This document shows positions 1-5,332 of a stretch of 6,261 nt of DNA, one piece after another. The notes under the pieces were generated by a model, which was given only the letters and a program-made list of their open reading frames with translations, had not been told where the DNA came from and searched no databases. Numbering within the stretch: the first letter of the stretch is position 1; every line of letters begins with the position of its first letter. The translations under genes were made by a program, and so were the position numbers. The DNA is from Candidatus Rhabdochlamydia sp. (GTDB taxonomy: Bacteria > Chlamydiota > Chlamydiia > Chlamydiales > Rhabdochlamydiaceae): contig JASHWM010000093.1 of assembly GCA_030044075.1 (NCBI GenBank), forward strand, positions 1-6,261, in the 5' to 3' direction.

Positions 1-905
1 TTACCAGGTCTGTCGCCACCATCAGCAGGGGAATACGGCAAAGTTTATCCTTGGTACGAAGTTTCTCTCCCGATCTGGTCATTGGATTTGGCAGCTACTA
101 CTCATTTCCTCTTCTTGTTGCCGCCTTTATGAAGAAAGTGCCTTTTATTCTCTTTGAGCCCAACGCTGAAGCGGGGCGAGTGAACCGCCTTTTTTCACGG
201 TGGGCTGAAGTGACGGCCATCCAGTTTTCAGGTGTTGCAGAAAGGCTCAAAGGAAAAATCGTAGAGGTCAGCGTCCCTCTCTGGGAAAAAGAAGACCGCA
301 TGTCTGTTACAGAGGAGGAGGCCAGGGCCTATTTTTGCCTCGACCCAAAACAAATGACGATCCTTGTCTTCGGCGGATCCCAAGGCGCTAACTCGATCAA
401 TCAGATGTTTGCCCAGGCAGTAAAAAGCCTGCCAAACTTTTACAAAGATTTTCAGGTGATCCATATCGCTGGGGAGAGAGAGCAGGCGGACCGCCTGCGG
501 AGGGTTTATGAAAAACATGGCATCACCGCCTGTGTCAAGCCATTCGAAGAAAGGATGAACCTCGCCTGGCAGGCTGCTAGCTGCGTGATCTGCCGGGCAG
601 GCGCTGCATCGCTTGCGGAACAGATCGCTTTTGAGGTCCCAGGAATTCTCATCCCCTTCCCATACGCTGCCGATGACCATCAAAAGAAGAATGCCCAGTT
701 CATGGAAGAAATTGTCAAGGGGGCCATCCATCTTTCTGAATCCTATCTGACCCCGGAGATCTTGCTCCAGGCGTTGAAGGGGATCATCGACCCTGAGAAA
801 AAGGAAATGGAGAGGATGCGGCAGGCCATCTCTGCTTTTAAAGTCCAGGAAGATAAATCCGACCTTTTGAAGGTCGTAGAACAAATTTTACAGGGAAAGA
901 AATGA
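1..905 (+). CDS. murG: UDP-GlcNAc:lipid I N-acetylglucosaminyltransferase MurG (5' truncated)
   Basis: MurG transfers GlcNAc from UDP-GlcNAc to lipid I, making lipid II on the inner face of the cytoplasmic membrane. The reading frame is open from base 3, so the start lies upstream of the window. About 300 codons are visible against a usual 350-370, so roughly the first 60-75 residues are missing, including the GGTGGH-type N-terminal loop. Visible landmarks are the end of the N-domain (PDLVIGFGSYYSFP, about 69-110), the glycine-rich inter-domain motif GGSQGANS (about 372-395), the donor-binding segment CRAGAASLAEQ (591-623), and PFPYAADDHQKKNAQ leading into HQKKNA (678-695), all typical of the family. 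A TTG at 51 is in frame but should not be taken as the start, because recognisable MurG sequence continues upstream of it. The stop overlaps the murC start by four bases (ATGA, 902-905), which suggests translational coupling. Identification is secure. Confidence 0.95.
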   Translation, partial: TRSVATISRGIRQSLSLVRSFSPDLVIGFGSYYSFPLLVAAFMKKVPFILFEPNAEAGRVNRLFSRWAEVTAIQFSGVAERLKGKIVEVSVPLWEKEDRMSVTEEEARAYFCLDPKQMTILVFGGSQGANSINQMFAQAVKSLPNFYKDFQVIHIAGEREQADRLRRVYEKHGITACVKPFEERMNLAWQAASCVICRAGAASLAEQIAFEVPGILIPFPYAADDHQKKNAQFMEEIVKGAIHLSESYLTPEILLQALKGIIDPEKKEMERMRQAISAFKVQEDKSDLLKVVEQILQGKK

Positions 906-2257
906 CCAGCAAGAAAAAGCTTCATTTTATCGGAATTGGCGGCATCGGGATGAGCGCCCTTGCGCTCCTTGCCCTTGAAAAAGGCTATCAAGTCACCGGG
1001 AGCGATATAGCCAGCGGGGCCCTTTTAGAGAAGTTAAGACGCTCCGGCGCACAGGTTTTCGTGGGACATAGCGGCGAGAATGTTGCGCAAGATGCCATCG
1101 TGATCTATACCACGGACGTAAAAAAAGACAATGTAGAGTATAGGAAAGCAATTGAGCTGAGGCTCCCTTTGTGGCACAGGTCGGAGCTGCTCGCTTTTTT
1201 CCTGAAAGATAAACAGTCTTTGCTTGTTGCAGGGTCGCATGGTAAGACGACGACCTCTTCGCTCCTTGCACATGTTCTTGAACATATTGGCGCAAGGCCA
1301 TCGTATATCATCGGAGGGATTGCTAAAAGCCTTGGAACAAACGGAAAATGGGGGGATGGGCTTCATTTTGTTGCCGAAGCAGATGAGAGCGACGGGACCT
1401 TCCTCAAATATTCAGGGTATGGAGCGATCCTCACGAATATCGGGTCGGACCATCTCAGCTACTGGAGAAACCAAAATGCGCTCTGCCTTGGTTTTCAGAA
1501 TTTTGCAAAGCAGGTGATCTCTAAAGGGCATCTATTTTGGTGCTGCGACAGCGAGCAGTTGTCATCAGCCAAGATCGAGGGCTATAGCTACGGTTTTTCT
1601 CCTCATGCAGACCTGAAAATTTCTGATTATGTTCAGGACGGGTGGGTCATTCGTTTCAATGTAGGGTTCCTCGGAAAGTCTTTTTCAGGGATTGAAGTTC
1701 CCCTTATAGGCAAACATAATGCAAGCAATGCTGCAGCGGTCTTCGGCCTTCTTTTGTCGCTTGGTTTTTCAGAAGGGGAAATCAGGAAAGGCTTCCTGAC
1801 TTTTGAAGGTGTAGGCAGACGCGCAGAAAGAAAAGGGGGCGCCAAGGGGATCGACGTCTATGACGATTATGCGCATCACCCCAATGAGATTACCGCAACA
1901 GTCGAAGCGATGAAAAAGGCTGCGGTCCAAAGGCGCCTTGTTATTGTCTTTCAGCCCCACCGCTATACAAGGACAAGGGATTGCCTGGAAGATTTTGCAA
2001 AAGCCTTTCAAGAGGCCGATGAGCTTGTGATCACTGATATTTACTCTGCGGGAGAACAACCGATAGAAAACGTAAGTACAGAGAAGCTGATCCAAAGAGT
2101 GATCGCTGGAAGGTCGAAGCCTGTTCATTATGCCCCGAAGGTCGAAATAGTCCCTTTTCTTCGTAATTTTCTTCGAGCGAATGATTTTGTCGTGACGATG
2201 GGCGCCGGAGATATTACAAAACTTGGACCGGAGCTGCTCAAAGAACTGGAAAGTTGA
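902..2257 (+). CDS. murC: UDP-N-acetylmuramate--L-alanine ligase MurC
   Basis: MurC is the cytoplasmic ATP-dependent ligase that adds L-Ala to UDP-MurNAc, the first stem-peptide step of peptidoglycan synthesis. The 451-residue product has a complete three-domain Mur ligase layout. The N-terminal UDP-binding Rossmann motif is GIGGIG (residues 11-16). The ATP P-loop is GSHGKTT (111-117), followed by EADESD (159-164) and HNASNA (from 272). The C-terminal domain carries YDDYAHHPNE (320-329) and FQPHRYTRT (350-358). The ATG overlaps the murG stop and is the only sensible start, since GIGGIG follows ten residues later. The length is normal for a stand-alone MurC. In Chlamydia, as I recall it, MurC is fused to D-Ala-D-Ala ligase. 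Here the protein ends at ...LLKELES with no Ddl domain, and the next gene starts one base after the stop. Confidence 0.97.
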   Translation: MTSKKKLHFIGIGGIGMSALALLALEKGYQVTGSDIASGALLEKLRRSGAQVFVGHSGENVAQDAIVIYTTDVKKDNVEYRKAIELRLPLWHRSELLAFFLKDKQSLLVAGSHGKTTTSSLLAHVLEHIGARPSYIIGGIAKSLGTNGKWGDGLHFVAEADESDGTFLKYSGYGAILTNIGSDHLSYWRNQNALCLGFQNFAKQVISKGHLFWCCDSEQLSSAKIEGYSYGFSPHADLKISDYVQDGWVIRFNVGFLGKSFSGIEVPLIGKHNASNAAAVFGLLLSLGFSEGEIRKGFLTFEGVGRRAERKGGAKGIDVYDDYAHHPNEITATVEAMKKAAVQRRLVIVFQPHRYTRTRDCLEDFAKAFQEADELVITDIYSAGEQPIENVSTEKLIQRVIAGRSKPVHYAPKVEIVPFLRNFLRANDFVVTMGAGDITKLGPELLKELES

Positions 2258-2258
2258 C

Positions 2259-3164
2259 ATGCAAAAAATAAGGTGGGCTTCCTTACAAAAAAAAATCCCG
2301 CTCGTCCAGGCATTGGCCTGGATCGTGCTTTCCACATTTTTAGTGAGCGGCGGTCTTTTTAGCCTGGTCAGGCACTATTACAGACAAGAGATCTTCTACC
2401 ACGCCTCGCCCTCATTCGATCTGCAGGTAATCGTTCAGACAAGTGTCGAAAAGGAGGCGTTGAAAAGCCTGTATCTTTGCGAGCTCATGGAGCTTTCATT
2501 AGACAGGCCCGTCAACATTTTCTCTTGCGATCCAAAAACCTTTCAAGAGAAGCTTCTCAAATCCCCCCTGATAAAATCAGCATCGGTCAAGCTGATTAAG
2601 CCCCATACTATTTTCGTTGACTATACCGCCAGAAAACCCATCGCCTGGCTATTTGATTTTCAGAACACCTTTGTTGATGAAGAGGGGTATTTGTTCCCCG
2701 TCTCCCCTTTTTTTTCTCCTAAGAAAATTCCCGAAATCTACCTAGGCCTTCCGTCATTTCCCGGATGGAGTGCGAAAATTTCCGGGGAACATTTTAACCT
2801 AGCCCTGAAAATTCTCCAGACGGTCTCGCATCCTCCCTTTGATAACCTGTTTTTTGTGAAAAGGATCGATGTGTCCCTCGCAAGTGCGCCAAGCTATGGA
2901 AAACGGGAAATTGTCCTTGAAGTGGAAGAAAGTTCCCTTGTAAAAGAAGGGGAAGGCGAGGTCTTGGTTGCCTCTCCAAGGCTCCTTCGGCTCAGCACAA
3001 AAAATTATCTACAGGAGATTGCCAACTACCTGGAACTTCGCGAAGGGCTTGCCAAGGGCAATCCTGGTGTTGCCAAGAAGGAAGGGGAGGGGAGGGCCTA
3101 TCCAGTAAAAGTGATCGATTTCCGCATCCCGCAGCTTGCTTTTATTGAAGAAAAAAAAGAATGA
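2259..3164 (+). CDS. ftsQ: FtsQ/DivIB-like cell division protein (POTRA domain)
   Basis: This is a probable bitopic divisome protein of the FtsQ/DivIB type, which in other bacteria recruits FtsL/FtsB and controls septal peptidoglycan synthesis. The product is 301 residues. A short basic N-terminus precedes one membrane segment (about residues 13-37, IPLVQALAWIVLSTFLVSGG). A POTRA-like domain follows at about 53-125, with NIFSCD, LLKSPLIKSASV and a KPHTIFVDYTARKPIAW segment that matches the family's 'P-x-T-hydrophobic ... E/R-x-P-x-A' pattern. Next come FVDEEGYLFPV (138-148), equivalent to the usual 'VD..G', and a C-terminal VIDFRIPQLAFI like the closing 'vDlR.p' strand. The ATG at 2259 is chosen over an in-frame TTG at 2223 because the TTG lies deep inside murC, while the ATG follows a GGAAAG (2248-2253) and sits one base after the murC stop. 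Position after murC is the classical dcw-cluster location. Sequence divergence makes the name slightly less sure than the topology. Confidence 0.8.
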   Translation: MQKIRWASLQKKIPLVQALAWIVLSTFLVSGGLFSLVRHYYRQEIFYHASPSFDLQVIVQTSVEKEALKSLYLCELMELSLDRPVNIFSCDPKTFQEKLLKSPLIKSASVKLIKPHTIFVDYTARKPIAWLFDFQNTFVDEEGYLFPVSPFFSPKKIPEIYLGLPSFPGWSAKISGEHFNLALKILQTVSHPPFDNLFFVKRIDVSLASAPSYGKREIVLEVEESSLVKEGEGEVLVASPRLLRLSTKNYLQEIANYLELREGLAKGNPGVAKKEGEGRAYPVKVIDFRIPQLAFIEEKKE

Positions 3165-3172
3165 CGCGCGGT

Positions 3173-3733
3173 CTATAGCCAATGCTTATAGCTTAGGCGG
3201 ATTTTTTCTGAGAGGTCTTCCAGGGAAGCTCGGCTCCGAACGAGGGCTTCGAGATTTTTTTCGATCGCCGTTGCACATATGTCAGGGAGCTCCGGCGTGA
3301 TCTTCTTCATAATGAGGCCTGTCTGTTCTTTGACCTTTTGGCATATCTCTTCTTTTGGCATCTCGTCTTGATCAAAGTAGGCGAACTCTAATTTCATAAT
3401 GGTGTCGACGAGCTTTGCTTTAGGGCTTGTCTCAACGATCTTCTCGATGATCCGGATCAGATGAAAAGGAAGCTCGCTCACCCTGATCTTGCATTGAAAG
3501 AGGTTTTCTCTTAGGAGATGGATCGATTGCGAGATCGACTCCTGCTCATTGGGAGTAAGGAAGGCGCCCCCCTCGCAAGATGTCTTGATAATCCTCATCA
3601 GCCTGGCAAGCCCAAAATATGTGGGGTTTTTCAGGGTTGCCGAGTTGTTCCATACCGCATACCAGGCATATAGCTCGGAAATGTTTTCAACCAAATGGGA
3701 CCCAGGCGAGCCTGGTTTTGAGTAATGATCCAT
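3173..3733 (-). CDS. hypothetical protein, 186 residues, mostly helical
   Basis: I do not recognise this protein. It starts at ATG (complement of 3731-3733), ends at TAG (complement of 3173-3175), and is the only long open frame between ftsQ and the STAS gene. It has no signal peptide or membrane segment. The composition suggests an all-helical soluble protein: amphipathic stretches rich in Leu, Ile, Glu and Lys occur around residues 69-110 (SIHLLRENLF, LIRIIEKIVE) and 130-186 (EEICQKVKEQ, AIEKNLEALVRS). The first 60 residues are richer in aromatics (YAWYAVWNN) and Gly/Pro. Three cysteines are scattered with no metal-binding spacing. It converges on ftsQ with only eight bases between stops, and diverges from the STAS gene across the AT-rich region that probably holds its promoter. 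No strong Shine-Dalgarno is visible before the ATG. A lineage-specific chlamydial protein is plausible, but that is only inferred from context. Confidence 0.75.
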   Translation of the reverse strand: MDHYSKPGSPGSHLVENISELYAWYAVWNNSATLKNPTYFGLARLMRIIKTSCEGGAFLTPNEQESISQSIHLLRENLFQCKIRVSELPFHLIRIIEKIVETSPKAKLVDTIMKLEFAYFDQDEMPKEEICQKVKEQTGLIMKKITPELPDICATAIEKNLEALVRSRASLEDLSEKIRLSYKHWL

Positions 3734-3750
3734 ATTAGAAAATGTTTATA

Positions 3751-3762
3751 ATTAATATTAAT
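3751..3762. repeat. 12-bp perfect A/T palindrome ATTAATATTAAT
   Basis: The sequence equals its own reverse complement across all 12 bases. A second palindrome, ATTAATTAAT, lies at 3773-3782, about two helical turns away centre to centre. Both are in the leader or promoter of the minus-strand gene. They could be a dimeric regulator site or simply a by-product of very AT-rich sequence. Confidence 0.5.
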
Positions 3763-3780
3763 TAGTCTCTTTATTAATTA

Positions 3781-3786
3781 ATTATA
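3781..3786 (-). promoter_or_regulatory. candidate -10 box (TATAAT) for the minus-strand gene
   Basis: Read on the minus strand this is an exact TATAAT about 47 bases before the ATG of the hypothetical gene, a reasonable place for a sigma70-type (chlamydial sigma66) -10 hexamer. The only -35-like sequence nearby is TTGAAT (complement of 3801-3806), matching four of six consensus bases at a short 14-base spacing. In such AT-rich DNA a TATAAT can easily arise by chance, so this is tentative. Confidence 0.3.
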
Positions 3787-3887
3787 TTTTTTAGTTTTAA
3801 ATTCAAATTAATTTTTTAATCTTTGTTGTTTTTAAAACTTTTCATGGGAATAAAAAAAACTATTTTCAGCAAATAGACATATTGTTA

Positions 3888-3904
3888 CTCTTTTTTTAAA
3901 AGAG
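3888..3904 (+). other. short hairpin in the STAS-gene leader
   Basis: CTCTTTT (3888-3894) and AAAAGAG (3898-3904) form a perfect 7-bp stem with a TTT loop, ending 16 bases before the ATG. The stem is mostly A-U and is not followed by a U tract, so it is not a terminator. It could slightly structure the mRNA 5' end. Confidence 0.3.
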
Positions 3905-3920
3905 ACAAACGTGGGGTGTT

Positions 3921-4271
3921 ATGGATTTTGGTTTGCACATTCAGACAGAAGAGAAGCAAGGGAAAACAATCCTCCGCCTTGAGGGCAGAATCGACGCATC
4001 TACTTCAAACCTTTTAGAGAAAGAGATCAACGACCTGATAGAAAAAAAGCATCTCAGTTTATTGGTAGATTTTTTCGAAGTGGAATATTTGAGCAGCGCA
4101 GGCATGAGGGTGCTTTTATCGGGTGCAAAAAAGATGAAGAACTCCGGAGGGAATTTTTTATTGTTCGGCATGAATGACGAGGTAATGGAAATCATTAAAA
4201 TGGCGGGCTTTGAGAAAATTCTGAGGATCTTTTCCAGCGAAAAAGAAGCTTTGTCTGCATTGCAGGGTTGA
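3921..4271 (+). CDS. STAS-domain anti-sigma factor antagonist (RsbV/SpoIIAA family)
   Basis: This 116-residue protein is a single STAS domain of the RsbV/SpoIIAA antagonist type. Such proteins, when unphosphorylated, bind an RsbW-like anti-sigma kinase and free its target. Matching features are the opening beta strands with ILRLEGRIDASTS (17-29), the LLVDFFEVEYLSSAGMRVLL segment (47-66), the glycine-rich GGNFLLFGM stretch, and MAGFEKILRIF near the end. By alignment from memory with Bacillus SpoIIAA (Asp57-Ser58-Ser59-Gly60), the phosphorylatable serine corresponds to Ser59 here, with Ser58 replacing the aspartate and Ala60 the second serine; SSAG is a common variant. The ATG follows a modest GGGG (3913-3916). 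No kinase or phosphatase partner lies in the window. The position just before miaA matches rsbV_2 of Chlamydia as I remember it, so this is likely its orthologue. Confidence 0.9.
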   Translation: MDFGLHIQTEEKQGKTILRLEGRIDASTSNLLEKEINDLIEKKHLSLLVDFFEVEYLSSAGMRVLLSGAKKMKNSGGNFLLFGMNDEVMEIIKMAGFEKILRIFSSEKEALSALQG

Positions 4272-4276
4272 GGGAG
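4272..4276 (+). promoter_or_regulatory. Shine-Dalgarno GGGAG deciding the miaA GTG start
   Basis: GGGAG lies six bases before the GTG at 4283 and immediately after the STAS-gene stop. It is the best ribosome-binding match before the first conserved MiaA motif, and no ATG lies between it and the P-loop, so translation most likely begins at this GTG. Confidence 0.7.
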
Positions 4277-4282
4277 ACATAA

Positions 4283-5305
4283 GTGGGCTCTAGCATCCTA
4301 TTTACAGAGAAGACCTCCGAAACCACCATTCATTTTACCCTTCCGAAAAAGGAAAAGGTCCCTCCAAAAGTTCATAATAAGAAAGTGATCGTCATTTCCG
4401 GGCCTACGGCAGTTGGAAAAACAGAACTGTCGCTCAAAATCGCCGAGGCGATTGGAGGGGAGATCATTTCAGCGGACTCTATGCAGGTCTATAGGGGGAT
4501 GGACATCGGGACCGCAAAGGCTTCCCAAGTAGAAAGAGAAAAAGTCATCCACCATTTGATCGATTGCAGAGACCTTGACGAGAGCTTCAATGTCGTTGAT
4601 TTTTATCATGAGGCAAAAAATGCCATCGAACAAATTCTCCTTCGCGACCATGTTCCAATTATAGTCGGGGGAACAGGGTTTTATATCCATGCTTTATTGT
4701 ATGGTCCTCCAGCTGGCCCTCCCTCTGTTGAGTCGGTCAGGGAAAGGCTGGAACACGAGATGCTCCAGACAGGCCCTCTTGCCATGTATGAAAAGCTCAA
4801 AGAGATCGATCCGGAGTATGCGAGCACGATCTCAAGCAGGGACCGGCATAAGATCATTCGAGGCCTGGAGATCATTTCCCTTACCAGCAAAAAAGTCTCC
4901 TTTTTTACCAAAGAGTCAACCCATCTTTCCCTTCCTTATGAGTACAGGTGCTGGTTCCTTTACCTTCCCAAAGAGATCTTATACCCAAGGATCGAAAAAA
5001 GATGTGACGAGATGATCCAAAGAGGGTTTGTTGAAGAGGTGGAAAGGCTGGAAAAGGCTGGGATAGAAAGCAATATTTCCGCTTCCCAGGCAATTGGCTA
5101 TCGCCAATGTCTGGAGTATTTGCACTCGAAAAAGACAAAAGAAGACTGGGATCGGTTCGTCAGCAGCTTCCAGCAGGCTTCGAAACGATATGCCAAAAGG
5201 CAGTTCACCTGGTTTAGGAAAGAGCCTCTTTTTCGTTGGCTCAACCGCAATCTGCTTACTCTGGAAAATGCTGTCGAGCTGATCTTGCAGGACTTTGAAA
5301 ATTAG
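4283..5305 (+). CDS. miaA: tRNA dimethylallyltransferase MiaA
   Basis: MiaA transfers a dimethylallyl group to N6 of adenosine-37 in tRNAs reading UNN codons (i6A37), using DMAPP. The 340-residue product shows the whole signature set: the P-loop GPTAVGKT (40-47), DSMQVYRGMDIGTAK (65-79), HHLID (90-94), GGTGFY (129-134), the DRHKIIRGLE helix, ASQAIGYRQ (267-275) and YAKRQFTWFRKE (from 303). The GTG start, supported by a GGGAG, gives about 30 residues ahead of the usual MiaA beginning (KKVIVISGPT). This stretch is polar and Thr/Lys rich, with no signal or membrane character. The gene lies 11 bases after the STAS gene and 27 bases or less before the serine hydrolase, so the three are probably co-transcribed. 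Function is secure; only the exact N-terminus is uncertain. Confidence 0.96.
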   Translation: MGSSILFTEKTSETTIHFTLPKKEKVPPKVHNKKVIVISGPTAVGKTELSLKIAEAIGGEIISADSMQVYRGMDIGTAKASQVEREKVIHHLIDCRDLDESFNVVDFYHEAKNAIEQILLRDHVPIIVGGTGFYIHALLYGPPAGPPSVESVRERLEHEMLQTGPLAMYEKLKEIDPEYASTISSRDRHKIIRGLEIISLTSKKVSFFTKESTHLSLPYEYRCWFLYLPKEILYPRIEKRCDEMIQRGFVEEVERLEKAGIESNISASQAIGYRQCLEYLHSKKTKEDWDRFVSSFQQASKRYAKRQFTWFRKEPLFRWLNRNLLTLENAVELILQDFEN

Positions 5306-5320
5306 TTGTCCGAACCTTTA

Positions 5321-5327
5321 AAGGGGG
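5321..5327 (+). promoter_or_regulatory. Shine-Dalgarno AAGGGGG deciding the TTG start of the hydrolase gene
   Basis: AAGGGGG sits five bases before TTG 5333-5335. No ATG occurs in the frame between the miaA stop and the conserved catalytic region around 5564, so a non-ATG start is required. The palindrome CCTTTAAAGG (5315-5324) overlaps this site. Confidence 0.55.
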
Positions 5328-5332
5328 CCATC

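Larger units (their letters stand above)
3765..3906. repeat. 8-bp inverted repeat GTCTCTTT ... AAAGAGAC framing the intergenic region
   Basis: GTCTCTTT occurs at 3765-3772 and its exact complement AAAGAGAC at 3899-3906. Because the flanking genes diverge, each gene reads AAAGAGAC in its own leader: 31 bases before the ATG of the minus-strand gene and 14 bases before the ATG of the STAS gene. These are among the few G/C-containing spots in the AT-rich stretch. It may be a shared operator or leader element, or chance. Confidence 0.35.
3734..3920. promoter_or_regulatory. AT-rich divergent intergenic/promoter region
   Basis: These 187 bases separate the minus-strand hypothetical gene from the plus-strand STAS gene and must serve both. 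Bases 3734-3840 contain only 11 G/C in 107 positions, a sharp contrast with the flanking genes, whose composition is close to balanced. The region holds A/T palindromes, a TATAAT in each orientation, a short hairpin before the STAS gene, and an AAAGAGAC element in both leaders. No open frame or RNA gene is visible. For the STAS gene the best promoter I can offer is weak: TTTTCA at 3839-3844 and TATTTT at 3861-3866, separated by 16 bases. Confidence 0.6.

Noticed and set aside
228..884. 218-codon open frame on the minus strand inside murG
   Set aside because: It lies wholly antisense to well-conserved MurG coding sequence, has no Shine-Dalgarno or recognisable domain, and its composition reads like a complement of coding DNA.
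2223..2258. TTG at 2223 as an earlier ftsQ start
   Set aside because: It would add 12 residues encoded inside murC and has no Shine-Dalgarno; ATG 2259 follows GGAAAG and adjoins the murC stop.
1769..2335. 188-codon open frame on the minus strand across the murC/ftsQ junction
   Set aside because: It overlaps conserved MurC motifs (HNASNA to FQPHRYTRT region and beyond) and the ftsQ start, with no recognisable family; an antisense shadow is the simpler reading.
3173..3207. Bidirectional terminator between the convergent ftsQ and hypothetical genes
   Set aside because: CTATAGC/GCTTATAG forms a 7-pair stem with one bulge and a CAAT loop (3173-3191), but the stem is A/T-weak and the T run at 3202-3207 starts ten bases later, so it does not fit an intrinsic terminator.
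3747..3752. Plus-strand TATAAT as the STAS-gene promoter
   Set aside because: It is about 170 bases upstream of the ATG and has no -35-like hexamer; its upstream side falls in the start of the minus-strand gene.
3734..3920. CRISPR array, attachment site or replication origin in the AT-rich region
   Set aside because: There are no regularly spaced repeats, no DnaA-box cluster (TTATCCACA-like), no tRNA edge and no integrase or Cas gene nearby; only short A/T palindromes are present.
4689..5015. 108-codon plus-strand frame inside miaA
   Set aside because: It overlaps conserved MiaA sequence in another frame and has no family resemblance.
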